A program made the position numbers and the translations under genes. A DNA stretch of 64,000 nt from Granulosicoccus sp045106195 (GTDB taxonomy: Bacteria > Pseudomonadota > Gammaproteobacteria > Granulosicoccales > Granulosicoccaceae), in contig JBGCEH010000014.1 in assembly GCA_045106195.1 (NCBI GenBank), positions 1 through 64,000 of the forward strand, in the 5' to 3' direction. Position 1 is the first letter of the stretch; every line of letters begins with the position of its first letter. The notes under the pieces are model-generated. The model saw only the letters and a program-made list of their open reading frames with translations, was not told the origin of the DNA and ran no database searches. Of this stretch, positions 26,780 to 35,347 are shown piece by piece.

Positions 26780-27970
26780 ATGAAAAAAATACGTTTGAGT
26801 GGATTGGTCATGATGGCCTTGTCCGCAATGTCTACACCTGCGATGTCTGCCTCGGATGGGGTATTCGACGATAAGATCGTGGTGGGTCAATCAGCCGCGT
26901 TTTCAGGTCCGGCCGATGCGCTTGGTCTGGGAATGAGGGTTGGGTTGGAGGCGGCCTTTGCCGAGGCTAACAATGCGGGTGGAATCCATGGTCGTAAAGT
27001 TGAACTGGTAAGTTACGATGATGGCTATGAGCCGGAGAAGGCCATTACCAATACCAAAAAACTGATCGAAAACGATAAGGTATTTGCGTTGATCGGTGCG
27101 GTTGGCACGCCAACCTCCAAAGCCTCCCAGCCTATCGCAAAAACTGCGAATGTCCCTTTTATCGGCCCGTTTACTGGCGCTGGTTTTCTTCGGGATCCGG
27201 ATAACAAGCATGTTGTCAACGTTCGAGGAACTTATGATCAGGAGACAGAGGACTGGATCAAGCACCTTACCGAGGATCTTGATGCAAAAAAGATTGCCAT
27301 CCTGTATCAGGATGATTCATTCGGCCGGGTAGGGCTGGCCGGCGTGCAGAAGGCACTGGACAAGCGTGGCATGACGCTGGCCGCAGAAGGTACTTTCAAA
27401 CGCAACAGTGTCGCCGTCAAATCTGCACTACTCAAGATCCGCAAGGCCAAACCGGATGCCGTGGTTATGGTGGGGTCATACAAGCCTATTGCTGCATTTG
27501 TGAAACTGGCTCGAAAAGTTCGTATGAAAAGCCAGTTTGTAACCATCTCCTTTGTGGGCAGCAAGGCACTGGCGCAGGAGTTGGGCGAGATTGGTGAGGG
27601 CGTGGTGGTCACTCAGGTTGTACCTTTCTACAAGGATGAATCACTACCTGTGATTGATTCGTATCTCAAGGCACTGGCTAATATCGATAAATCGGACGAT
27701 GCAGGCTTTGTATCGCTTGAAGGCTATATTGTCGGGCGCGTCTTTGTCGATTCGTTAAAGACTCTGGGGAAGGATGTCAGTCGGGAAGCATTCATAAAAG
27801 CGTTTCAGGATTCGCTGGTGCTGGATATGGGGGGTGTAAAACTCAGTTATGGCCCGGGTGACAATCAGGGGATGGATCGTACATATCTGTCCGTGCTCCA
27901 AAAAGATGGAACATTCATTTATGTCGACAGGCTGGGGCAGGCGATTGTGTCAGCAGAATCATCTGATTAA
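26780..27970 (+). CDS. LivK-like periplasmic ligand-binding protein (branched-chain amino acid type)
   Basis: A 396-residue type-I periplasmic binding protein with a signal peptide (MKKIRLSGLVMMALSAM, cut near PAMSA). Family motifs are IVVGQSAAFSGPADALG, EANNAGGIHGRKVELVSYDD and ALIGAVGTPTS. No permease or ATPase genes accompany it, so it is an orphan receptor. It may feed a distant Liv transporter or act as ligand sensor for the chemoreceptor encoded just upstream (205-bp gap with a 7-bp inverted repeat at 26618-26639). It ends in a tripled bidirectional terminator. Confidence 0.88.
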   Translation: MKKIRLSGLVMMALSAMSTPAMSASDGVFDDKIVVGQSAAFSGPADALGLGMRVGLEAAFAEANNAGGIHGRKVELVSYDDGYEPEKAITNTKKLIENDKVFALIGAVGTPTSKASQPIAKTANVPFIGPFTGAGFLRDPDNKHVVNVRGTYDQETEDWIKHLTEDLDAKKIAILYQDDSFGRVGLAGVQKALDKRGMTLAAEGTFKRNSVAVKSALLKIRKAKPDAVVMVGSYKPIAAFVKLARKVRMKSQFVTISFVGSKALAQELGEIGEGVVVTQVVPFYKDESLPVIDSYLKALANIDKSDDAGFVSLEGYIVGRVFVDSLKTLGKDVSREAFIKAFQDSLVLDMGGVKLSYGPGDNQGMDRTYLSVLQKDGTFIYVDRLGQAIVSAESSD

Positions 27971-27991
27971 TTCAGTGCTTTAAAAACAACA

Positions 27992-28028
27992 GGGCCCTCT
28001 AACGGGCCCTCTAACGGGCCCTCGGTTT
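27992..28028. terminator. Tripled bidirectional terminator between convergent genes
   Basis: The 12-bp unit gggccctctaac occurs twice in tandem, followed by a partial third copy (gggccctc). Each gggccc is self-complementary, so adjacent units fold into 7-bp hairpins (agggccc/gggccct). TTTT follows on the plus strand, and a T-rich tract (gttgttttt) follows on the minus strand. It can stop both the LivK-like gene and argF. Confidence 0.75.
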
Positions 28029-28123
28029 TCGCGTCATGAGTCTTCACTAACGACGCCTTGTACGTGATTCATACACACTAACACCAGCTACAGATGGCAT
28101 TGTTAGCTGCTAAGGTGAGCAAA

Positions 28124-29026
28124 CTAGTTGTCCAGCAGGAGAAATTCCAGCAATGCCTTCTGTGCATGCAGCCGGTTTCCGGCCTCCTCCCAGACAACAC
28201 TCTGGTTGCCGTCGATGACCTCAGCGGAAACCTCCTCTCCACGATGAGCAGGCAGGCAATGCATGAACAACGCATCCGTGCGTGCCAGAGACATCATGTC
28301 AGGGGTGATTTCATAGCCTTCGAAGGCTTTTTCGCGGGCTTTTTGCTCCTGTTCCTGACCCATGCTGGCCCAGACGTCAGTGACTACCAGATCTACCTGT
28401 TCACAAGCCTCTGAAGGGGATGCCGCACGGCTTGTGTTATTGCCCGCAGCCGCCACGATCGCCTCATCTGGTTCGTAGCCGTCAGGGCAGGCATAGACAA
28501 GATGAAAGCCGAGTAATCTTGCTGTATTGATGTATGAGTTGCACATGTTGTTGCCATCGCCAATCCAGGCGACGCGCTTACCTTTTATATCGCCGCGATG
28601 ATCAAGAAACGTCTGCATGTCAGCCAGCAGCTGACACGGGTGGAGCAGGTCGGTCAGTGCATTGATAACCGGTACCGTAGCCACCTCGGCAAACCGTTCC
28701 AGTGCATCCTGGGAGAAGGTTCTTACGGTGATCGCGTCGACCATCTGGGACAATACGCGCGCTGTATCCTGCAGTGGTTCACCTCGGCCTAATTGGGTGC
28801 CTTCGGGTGACAGGTAGATTGCATGTCCGCCCAGCTGGGTCATACCTGCTTCGAAAGACACGCGTGTACGCGTGGATGATTTTTCAAAAATCATCGCCAC
28901 AACGCGTTGTGGCAGTGATGGAACACAGGTATGTGATTCCCACTGCTTGCGCAGTTCGCTGCCGCGCTGGATGATGCCGCGGAATTCTTCGGCGGTCAGG
29001 TCGAGTTCTGTCAGAAAGTGTCGCAT
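28124..29026 (-). CDS. argF: Ornithine carbamoyltransferase
   Basis: Forms citrulline from ornithine and carbamoyl phosphate in arginine synthesis. At 300 residues it is the normal length. The carbamoyl-phosphate motif STRTR is at residues 51-55. HPCQLLADM follows, and the ornithine/catalytic HCLP is at 256-259 (Cys257). It lies 21 bp behind argD on the same strand, forming an argDF operon. The start ATG is at 29026; no strong ribosome site is seen. Confidence 0.96.
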   Translation of the reverse strand: MRHFLTELDLTAEEFRGIIQRGSELRKQWESHTCVPSLPQRVVAMIFEKSSTRTRVSFEAGMTQLGGHAIYLSPEGTQLGRGEPLQDTARVLSQMVDAITVRTFSQDALERFAEVATVPVINALTDLLHPCQLLADMQTFLDHRGDIKGKRVAWIGDGNNMCNSYINTARLLGFHLVYACPDGYEPDEAIVAAAGNNTSRAASPSEACEQVDLVVTDVWASMGQEQEQKAREKAFEGYEITPDMMSLARTDALFMHCLPAHRGEEVSAEVIDGNQSVVWEEAGNRLHAQKALLEFLLLDN

Positions 29027-29047
29027 GAATAAAGTATCAGACCACCG

Positions 29048-30241
29048 TTAGGCAGAGGCAGGCGTCTGCGCCTGTTGCAGGAATTCGATAATCAGATCGC
29101 TGACTCGGCGCACCATGTCGTCAGCCTGCTCATCGCTCAGGATGTAGGGTGGCAGCAGCCGCACGACATTGCCAGCGGTCACGTTCAGCAGTATGCCGGC
29201 AGTCAGCGCCCTGCCTACCAGTTCAGTGCAGGGGTGATTCAGTTCGATACCCATCATCATGCCGCGCCCGCGGATGTCCCGGATACCGGGCTGATTGTGT
29301 AGTGAGTTCTTGAAACCGTTGCGCATTCGCTCGCCCAGTTCGCCTGCACGTTCGACCAGCCCGCCATTTTCCATTTCCCGGACGACGGTAAGTCCGACCT
29401 GGCAGGCAATGGGATTACCCCCGAAGGTGGTTCCGTGTGTGCCGGGTTGTATCAACTCGGACGCAGCACCGCGTGCCAGGCAGGCGCCGATGGGCATACC
29501 GTTGCCCAGTGCCTTGGCTACGGAGATAACGTCCGGCTTGATCCCCTCATGTTGATGGGCAAACCATTTCCCAGTACGTCCCATGCCGGACTGGATTTCA
29601 TCGCAGATGAGTAGCCAATGGTTGTCGTCGCAGATGGTTCTTAATTGCTGTAGATACCCCGGCTCTGGAATGTTGATGCCGCCTTCTCCCTGAATGGGCT
29701 CTACCATGACGGCGACGATGTCCTGTCGTAGTGTTGCTACCTCTTCGACGGCGGCTGCATCACCAAAAGGGACAATGTGAAAGCCTTCCAGCATCGGGCC
29801 GAAACCTGCCTTTATTTTCGGGTTGCCAGTGGCCGCGATGGTGGCCATGGTACGCCCGTGAAAAGCTGTATCAGTGACGATGATGGTGGGGGTGCCGATT
29901 TTTCGGGCATGTCCGTGCAGTCGGGCAATCTTGATACAGGCCTCATTGGCCTCTGCACCAGAGTTACAGAAAAATGCCTTGTCCATTTCCGCAATACGAC
30001 AAAGTTCTTTCCCGAGGGCTTCTTGCTGGGGAATATGGAAAAGGTTGCTGACGTGCATCAGTGACCGGGCCTGTTCTGCAATGGCCTCGCTGATAGCCGG
30101 ATTGGCGTGGCCAAGAGCGGTGACGGCGATGCCCGACAACGCATCCAGGTACTCGCGCCCGGTGTCGTCCCAGACGCGCGCGCCTTCACCTGTGGTCATG
30201 GTTACCGGGAGTCGGCCGTAGGCCGCCATTAATGAAGCCAT
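29048..30241 (-). CDS. argD: Acetylornithine aminotransferase
   Basis: PLP-dependent class-III aminotransferase that makes N-acetylornithine from the semialdehyde, and often also serves the diaminopimelate pathway. It has 397 residues. The phosphate and cofactor region is FFCNSGAEANEACIKIAR, the acidic residue is in ICDEIQSGMGRTGK, and the Schiff-base Lys is in ISVAKALGNGMPIG. First gene of argDF, divergent from sodB across 251 bp. Confidence 0.95.
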   Translation of the reverse strand: MASLMAAYGRLPVTMTTGEGARVWDDTGREYLDALSGIAVTALGHANPAISEAIAEQARSLMHVSNLFHIPQQEALGKELCRIAEMDKAFFCNSGAEANEACIKIARLHGHARKIGTPTIIVTDTAFHGRTMATIAATGNPKIKAGFGPMLEGFHIVPFGDAAAVEEVATLRQDIVAVMVEPIQGEGGINIPEPGYLQQLRTICDDNHWLLICDEIQSGMGRTGKWFAHQHEGIKPDVISVAKALGNGMPIGACLARGAASELIQPGTHGTTFGGNPIACQVGLTVVREMENGGLVERAGELGERMRNGFKNSLHNQPGIRDIRGRGMMMGIELNHPCTELVGRALTAGILLNVTAGNVVRLLPPYILSDEQADDMVRRVSDLIIEFLQQAQTPASA

Positions 30242-30441
30242 CGGACAGGCCCTGGTTTGCGTAAAGACAGTCGGTGGATGGTATTACAGTTGCGGCTCCG
30301 GGCCAAGCGGCAGGATAAATCCTTCGTTGGCCCTATTGAGCTGTGGGAGTTGCTACCGTAGGCTAGACGACGTCGAACGGGCAGTTTGACCAATATGCAA
30401 CCGTTTAGCGGTGCAAATACGTACACTGCTTGGCGAGTACC

Positions 30442-30459
30442 ATCCCTGCCGGGATTTTT
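30442..30459 (+). terminator. Terminator-like hairpin in the sodB leader
   Basis: Arms atccc (30442-30446) and gggat (30451-30455) pair around tgcc and run directly into a T-tract, ending 33 bp before the sodB ATG. No plus-strand gene lies upstream, since argD is divergent. This suggests a leader with premature termination or a small RNA ending here. The stem is only 5 bp, so the call is tentative. Confidence 0.4.
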
Positions 30460-30492
30460 GTTAATCAGATCCAGTAATAACAGGAGCTATTT

Positions 30493-31104
30493 ATGTCGTT
30501 TACTTTTCCAGATTTACCCTATGACTACACGGCGCTAGAGCCACATGTCGATGCCAGGACCATGGAAATTCACTATGACCGGCACCATCGCACCTATTTC
30601 AATAACTTCACGGGCGCGGTAGATGGCACACCCATGGCCGACAAGTCGCTTGAAGAGGTCATGGCTCATGTCGATTCCACTACCTCTCCGGCCATTCGCA
30701 ATAACGGTGGTGGCTATTACAACCACATTTTGTACTGGAACAGTATGTGCGACGGCGGCACAGCTCCCAGCAGTGACCTGGCATCCGCAATAGACAGCGC
30801 ATTCGGGTCTATGGATGAGCTAAAAGCTGGTCTGAAGCAGGCCGGCATTACACGGTTCGGATCTGGGTTTGCATGGCTGATTGTCAAGGATGGCAAGCTG
30901 GCAATCACCTCTACGCCTAACCAGGACAACCCGCTTATGCCCGTGGCCGATATGCAGGGAACGCCGGTTCTGGCGCTTGATGTCTGGGAGCATGCGTATT
31001 ACCTGAAATATCAAAACAAGCGTCCTGATTACATCGACGGTTGGCTGGAAGTCGTTGATTGGGCCAAGACATCGGAGCGCTTTGCGGCCGCTACTGCGGC
31101 CTGA
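30493..31104 (+). CDS. sodB: Superoxide dismutase, Fe/Mn family (Fe type likely)
   Basis: Converts superoxide to peroxide and oxygen in the cytoplasm. At 203 residues it is a typical length. Metal ligands are His27 in EIHYDRHH, the His in GGYYNHILYW, and the Asp and His in DVWEHAYYLKYQNKR. The YWNSM context and the overall sequence favour iron, but this is not proof. CAGGAG gives a good ribosome site before ATG 30493. A terminator-like hairpin in the leader may matter for expression. Confidence 0.94.
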   Translation: MSFTFPDLPYDYTALEPHVDARTMEIHYDRHHRTYFNNFTGAVDGTPMADKSLEEVMAHVDSTTSPAIRNNGGGYYNHILYWNSMCDGGTAPSSDLASAIDSAFGSMDELKAGLKQAGITRFGSGFAWLIVKDGKLAITSTPNQDNPLMPVADMQGTPVLALDVWEHAYYLKYQNKRPDYIDGWLEVVDWAKTSERFAAATAA

Positions 31105-31130
31105 TTGCAAGCTTTGGTTTTTCTGCCAGT

Positions 31131-31153
31131 TCACCGGCTGTGACAGTCGGTGA
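31131..31153. other. Perfect hairpin after sodB
   Basis: Arms tcaccggctg and cagtcggtga (one G-U pair) around a 3-nt loop, beginning 27 bp after the sodB stop. There is no T-run on either side, so it is more likely an mRNA 3'-end stabiliser or part of a Rho-dependent end than an intrinsic terminator. Confidence 0.4.
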
Positions 31154-31365
31154 GCATGGCGGTGCGTCGATGGCGAATCGTTCACGACACAAAAGACACA
31201 AAAAAGTGAATGTTAGCAGGCTTCACTGCCACATCGTCGCCGTGTGTAGCAACGTCTTGTACTCTTGCACTTGCGCCCCAGATTACGTTGACTAAGAGTG
31301 TGCATCGCAGGTAGTCGGGTTACACTCCCAATATCCCTTAAATAGCCTTGAATGAGTGGCCAAGC

Positions 31366-31695
31366 ATGACCGATCAACCGACTGACGTAAAAGAAAGAAT
31401 CGAAAAACAGATTTCTGAAAACCCTGTGATTCTTTTCATGAAGGGTACCCCGCAATTGCCAATGTGCGGATTTTCCATGCGAACCGTTGAAGCATTGAAA
31501 GAATGCAATCGTGAATTTGCCTATGTGAATATCATCGCCGACTCTGAGATTCGGGAAACCTTGCCTCAGGTATCTGACTGGCCGACGTTTCCGCAGCTCT
31601 ACATCGAGGGTGAGCTTGTAGGAGGTTGTGACATCACGATGGAGCTGTCGCAAAGTGGTGAACTGAAAAAAATGGTTGAAAAGGCCGCGAACTAG
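31366..31695 (+). CDS. grxD: Monothiol glutaredoxin, CGFS type
   Basis: A 109-residue Grx4-type protein that holds or transfers [2Fe-2S] clusters, with glutathione as co-ligand. The CGFS motif is at residues 34-37. FMKGTPQLP before it, and WPTFPQLYIEGELVGGCDI later, are the standard glutathione-binding elements. Start ATG 31366 is chosen over the in-frame TTG 31348, which adds six residues not usual for the family. A T-tract terminator follows. Confidence 0.95.
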   Translation: MTDQPTDVKERIEKQISENPVILFMKGTPQLPMCGFSMRTVEALKECNREFAYVNIIADSEIRETLPQVSDWPTFPQLYIEGELVGGCDITMELSQSGELKKMVEKAAN

Positions 31696-31727
31696 TCAGC
31701 CTTTGCATTATGGCATCTGAACAAATC

Positions 31728-31760
31728 ATGGCCGGTAGAATGTAATAAGCCGGCCATTTT
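31728..31760. terminator. Bidirectional terminator between grxD and arfB
   Basis: Perfect 8-bp arms atggccgg (31728-31735) and ccggccat (31750-31757) with a 14-nt loop. TTTT follows on the plus strand, and a short T-run (gattt) follows on the minus strand. It lies between convergent genes. Confidence 0.75.
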
Positions 31761-31786
31761 CATGACTCATTGGTCTGTTAACTGTT

Positions 31787-32206
31787 CTAGTCGTCGAATC
31801 CGACCTTGCCTCTGCCTGCCTTGATTTGTGAGTGGCGGGTTTTTTTATCCAGGCGTTTCCTGACAGAACTTCTGCTCGGGCGTGTCGGTCTGCGAGCCTT
31901 GTCAATATGGGTTGCCTCGCGGATCATCTGTGCCAGGCGCTCAAGTGCTTCTTCGTAGTTGTGATCCTGTCGCCTGTGCTGCTGTGCCTTGATGACAATA
32001 ACCCCTTCCTTGGTCAGGCGCTTGTCGTTGATGGCAAGAAGCCGCTCTTTCACCGATTCGGGAATTGAAGCTGCCTTGATGTCGAATCGCAGGTGCACCG
32101 CCGACGAAACCTTGTTAACGTTTTGACCGCCAGCGCCCTGTGAACGTACTGCGCTCCATTCGATATCATCGAGAGGGACAGACAGTTTATCGTTAACTTT
32201 TAACAC
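31787..32206 (-). CDS. arfB: Peptidyl-tRNA hydrolase rescuing stalled ribosomes
   Basis: Codon-independent ribosome-rescue factor that hydrolyses peptidyl-tRNA on non-stop complexes. It has 139 residues, with the GGQ motif at 26-28 in SQGAGGQNVNKVSS. A Lys/Arg-rich C-terminal tail (RKRLDKKTRHSQIKAGRGK) is the part that enters the empty mRNA channel in known ArfB. The start is GTG 32206, 12 bp after the rnt stop, so the two are probably co-transcribed. Confidence 0.94.
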   Translation of the reverse strand: MLKVNDKLSVPLDDIEWSAVRSQGAGGQNVNKVSSAVHLRFDIKAASIPESVKERLLAINDKRLTKEGVIVIKAQQHRRQDHNYEEALERLAQMIREATHIDKARRPTRPSRSSVRKRLDKKTRHSQIKAGRGKVGFDD

Positions 32207-32218
32207 GGGCGTTGATGA

Positions 32219-32881
32219 TTACCGAGGCAGTATCGAGCCGTCTGCGATGGGTGCATCGATGTCGCTGTGCAGCTCTTCCCAGCGGTTGATCACTCGGCAA
32301 AACAGCTCTGCAGTCATCCTTGTGTCGTAGATTGCAGAGTGCGCCTCGGCCGTATCCCATTCCAGTCCAGCGGCGACGGCTGCCCGTGCCAGTACGGTTT
32401 GTCCGTATGCGAGACCACACAGCGAAACCGTATCAAAGCAGCTGAAGGGGTGAAAAGGGTTTTTCTTGATTCTTGCGCGATCTGCCGCCGTGTTGACGAA
32501 CTTAAGATCAAAGAAGGCGTTGTGTCCGACCAGAATGGCGCGCGTGCAGCCAGCAGCCGATACCGCCTTGCGCACGGGGTCGAATATGAGTTCCAGCGCT
32601 TCATGTTCTTCGCGCGCAGCCCGCAAGGGGTGGTAGGGGTCGATACCATTCACCTCAAGCGATTTGGGTTCTATATTGCTGCCATCGAAAGGGACAACAT
32701 GGGTGGTGTAACTTTTCGCAGGGTACAGGCGTCCCTGCTCGTCGAAGTCCAGCAATACCGCAGCAATTTCCAGCAAGGCGTCAGTACGCTCGTTGAATCC
32801 GCCGGTTTCCACATCGACAACAACTGGCAAATAGCCTCTGAAACGTTCGTTGAGCCGGTAGGCTCTTCCGGGTTGATACAT
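32219..32881 (-). CDS. rnt: Ribonuclease T
   Basis: DEDD-family 3'-5' exoribonuclease that trims tRNA CCA ends and stable RNA 3' ends. It has 220 residues from ATG 32881. This start places the catalytic pair at Asp23 and Glu25 (VVVDVETGGF), matching E. coli RNase T numbering; the open frame continues upstream but adds unrelated residues. The other motifs are GHNAFFDLKFVN and the His/Asp of AHSAIYDTRMTAELF. It is upstream of arfB on the same strand and divergent from the membrane-protein gene. Confidence 0.94.
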   Translation of the reverse strand: MYQPGRAYRLNERFRGYLPVVVDVETGGFNERTDALLEIAAVLLDFDEQGRLYPAKSYTTHVVPFDGSNIEPKSLEVNGIDPYHPLRAAREEHEALELIFDPVRKAVSAAGCTRAILVGHNAFFDLKFVNTAADRARIKKNPFHPFSCFDTVSLCGLAYGQTVLARAAVAAGLEWDTAEAHSAIYDTRMTAELFCRVINRWEELHSDIDAPIADGSILPR

Positions 32882-32997
32882 ACCAGACTGGGTGCTCGAA
32901 TTGAAGTACAGACTTCGCGAATGATACGCTGATAAGCAGCAGATCGGGCTCAAGTGATACCATCGGCAATGTCGAACACCGCTTAAGAGCTCCTTGC

Positions 32998-33588
32998 GTG
33001 AGTCAACTGCTGCATCAGTACTTCAATATCGCCTTCCTGATGGGCAAGCCGCAGGATCTTCCCGGTGGCAAGGAACAGGCGAAGATCGGGGTAGCGCTCG
33101 CCTTGATCACCTATGTCATGGCTCTTGCGGTGCCGTATGGAATACCGCGAGCGTTGTTGCAGGCGTTTATTGATCTGGCGTGTACCGCTCTTGCGCTCCA
33201 TATTGCATTGAGCGCCATGGGATACAAGGCACGGTTTAACCAGGCATTTGGTGGACTTTGTGGTGCATCCGCCTTCATCAATCTGGCTGCAGTGCCGCTT
33301 TATATCCTGCGGCCGGCAGGTTCTGCGTCACAAGGTTCGTCGCTGATTGTGCTAGCGGACTTCGTTCTGCTGGTATGGGGGCTTTCACTACTTGGACATG
33401 TTATCAGGCATACCTTTGAGGTCAGTATGGTTGTTAGCATAGGTATCTCATTTGTATATTTTGTGCTGCTATCGACGATTATCTCCACGTTCCTGCCGAT
33501 ACCGCCGGTGGTTGACACAACGCTGTCAGTATTGGACAACCCTGTGTTATTGAATATCCAGTGGCACAATGTCTGGAAGGTTAGCTGA
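32998..33588 (+). CDS. Integral membrane protein, Yip1-like, function unknown
   Basis: A 196-residue protein with about five hydrophobic segments, the first at VALALITYVMALAVPYGI and the last at ISFVYFVLLSTIISTF. It resembles the loosely defined Yip1/DUF1282-type bacterial membrane proteins, but I do not recognise a specific family. The start is GTG 32998, with aagag 10 nt upstream. It is followed by the kinase gene after about 170 bp. Confidence 0.6.
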   Translation: MSQLLHQYFNIAFLMGKPQDLPGGKEQAKIGVALALITYVMALAVPYGIPRALLQAFIDLACTALALHIALSAMGYKARFNQAFGGLCGASAFINLAAVPLYILRPAGSASQGSSLIVLADFVLLVWGLSLLGHVIRHTFEVSMVVSIGISFVYFVLLSTIISTFLPIPPVVDTTLSVLDNPVLLNIQWHNVWKVS

Positions 33589-33759
33589 GAATGTTATGAT
33601 GCAATTCACAAAACTGCCTCACTCGATAGCGAAAACCAACACGTGTCTGCTCACGCTCGATCTTCTTTCTCGTCTCGACTTATTCGAAGGGTACATGCAG
33701 GCCAGAAGCCGAGCAAAGCTACCAGTCGGCAACAGGTTGCCCGTGCGGACCAACACGAT

Positions 33760-35289
33760 ATGAAGCGCTGGCTTACACAGTCCGAGCGTAAAGCCGAGCG
33801 TGATGAGCCGGCAGATGCTTCATCGGATGCACCAACTGCAATTGCGGCAAGAATCCCGGACCGTGATGCCACCAAAAATCGTACAGCTGATCAGTCTTTG
33901 TCAAGGAACGTCTCTGAGGCTGACGCTAAACAGGCGCCACCCGTGGAAGACAAAGCTAAGGCACCGATCAGCATCAAGCCATTGGATATCGTGGTGCCCG
34001 CACAAATTGGACGATACACCATAGGTCGACGCATTGGATCCGGGACCTGTGGTGTTGTGCATCAATCGCTTGACAACCTTTTAGGTCGAGAGGTGGCCGT
34101 CAAGCTCTCACCTGTGGGAGAGGCGCATGTATCAACCGGCAAGGTTCCGGGTGCGCAACGCGCCTACCAGACCGAGATCATTGCAGCCGGCAGACTGACA
34201 CATCCGAATATTGTCACCGTCTATGACGCTGGCCAGTTCGAGGATCTCAACTTCCTGGTCATGGAAGCGGTAGACGGCAAATCACTTAAGGAATACGGCA
34301 AAGGCAAGACTCTACTACCGGTAGGCGAGGCCTTGCGCATTATCACGGCCTGCTGTCATGCACTGGACTACTCGCACAAGCAGGGTATTCTGCATCGTGA
34401 TATCAAGCCTGCAAACATCATGTTGAGCTTCGATGGCAGTGTCAAGCTGCTTGACTTCGGCATAGCGGTTGGCCTTGAAGATGATGGCGCGCTCAAGAAG
34501 AAAGGCCCTACGCTTGGCACTCCGAACTATATGTCTCCGGAACAGATTCTCGGCAAGGAGCTATTGGCACAAAGCGATTTCTATTCGCTGGCCACCGTGC
34601 TCTTTGAGCTGCTCACGGGCCGCCAACTGTTCAAGGCCAAGAAGGTCAAGGATCTCTTTCGTACTGTCGTACACAAAAAAGCGCCGAAGCTTACCGCCAT
34701 TCGTCCCGATCTGCCGGACGGGCTTGCGGATGTGCTGTCCAAGGCGCTTGAGAAAAAACCCAATGCGCGCTTTCAGACTGGAAAGGATATGGCGAAAGCC
34801 TTAGAGCCTTTCCTGAAGACTTTTCGTGCTGTAGAGCAACGACCATTGCCTCAACAGCGTCTGATAAAGCGGCTGCGACGGCAGACATTCTTCAAGACTT
34901 TCTCGGATGTGGAAGTAGCCTTGTTGCTGGAGCGTGTGCAACTGAAAACCTATGCACCCAACGAGAGCATCATGAGAAAGGGTGAGCAAGTGCGTAGGCT
35001 TCTGGTGATTACTGATGGTGCCGTCAAGTGCACGCGTAACGGCAGGTTCTCAATGCTTATGGGCGCTGGTGAGTGCATCGGCGAGAGCGGGTTCATTAAT
35101 GGAATCGCCGAGCCGCGCAGTTACCATGCCCTGACGCAGGTCAGTGCGCTTGAGTTCAGCACTGAAGCGCTTGCGCAACTACCACCAAAAGTGCATCTAC
35201 ATTACTACCGGCATGTCTCGGATATTCTGGTTGACCGTCTTGCCCGGGGTGACAGGCAAACAGTTGACATGATTTTGCGGAAAGGGTAA
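33760..35289 (+). CDS. Serine/threonine protein kinase with C-terminal cyclic-nucleotide-binding domain
   Basis: A 509-residue soluble protein from ATG 33760. A charged N-terminal linker (1-80) precedes a full Hanks-type kinase domain: glycine loop IGSGTCGVV at about 92, VAVK with Lys115, HRD at 212-214 (LHRDIKPANIM), DFG at 232-234 and GTPNYMSPEQ. From about 380 a CAP_ED-type domain follows (SDVEVALLLERVQLKTYAPNE, then GECIGESGFINGIAEPRSYHA), including a phosphate-cassette-like stretch. No transmembrane segment is seen, unlike PknB-type receptors. GTG 33643 would add 39 residues; neither start has a good ribosome site. cAMP or cGMP control is inferred; the adenylate cyclase at 58,325 is a possible source. 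Confidence 0.88.
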   Translation: MKRWLTQSERKAERDEPADASSDAPTAIAARIPDRDATKNRTADQSLSRNVSEADAKQAPPVEDKAKAPISIKPLDIVVPAQIGRYTIGRRIGSGTCGVVHQSLDNLLGREVAVKLSPVGEAHVSTGKVPGAQRAYQTEIIAAGRLTHPNIVTVYDAGQFEDLNFLVMEAVDGKSLKEYGKGKTLLPVGEALRIITACCHALDYSHKQGILHRDIKPANIMLSFDGSVKLLDFGIAVGLEDDGALKKKGPTLGTPNYMSPEQILGKELLAQSDFYSLATVLFELLTGRQLFKAKKVKDLFRTVVHKKAPKLTAIRPDLPDGLADVLSKALEKKPNARFQTGKDMAKALEPFLKTFRAVEQRPLPQQRLIKRLRRQTFFKTFSDVEVALLLERVQLKTYAPNESIMRKGEQVRRLLVITDGAVKCTRNGRFSMLMGAGECIGESGFINGIAEPRSYHALTQVSALEFSTEALAQLPPKVHLHYYRHVSDILVDRLARGDRQTVDMILRKG

Positions 35290-35347
35290 CAGCCTGGCAC
35301 CAGACAACCTGACCAGCAAAACGATCTCGATAGGGGGGATGAGCAAA

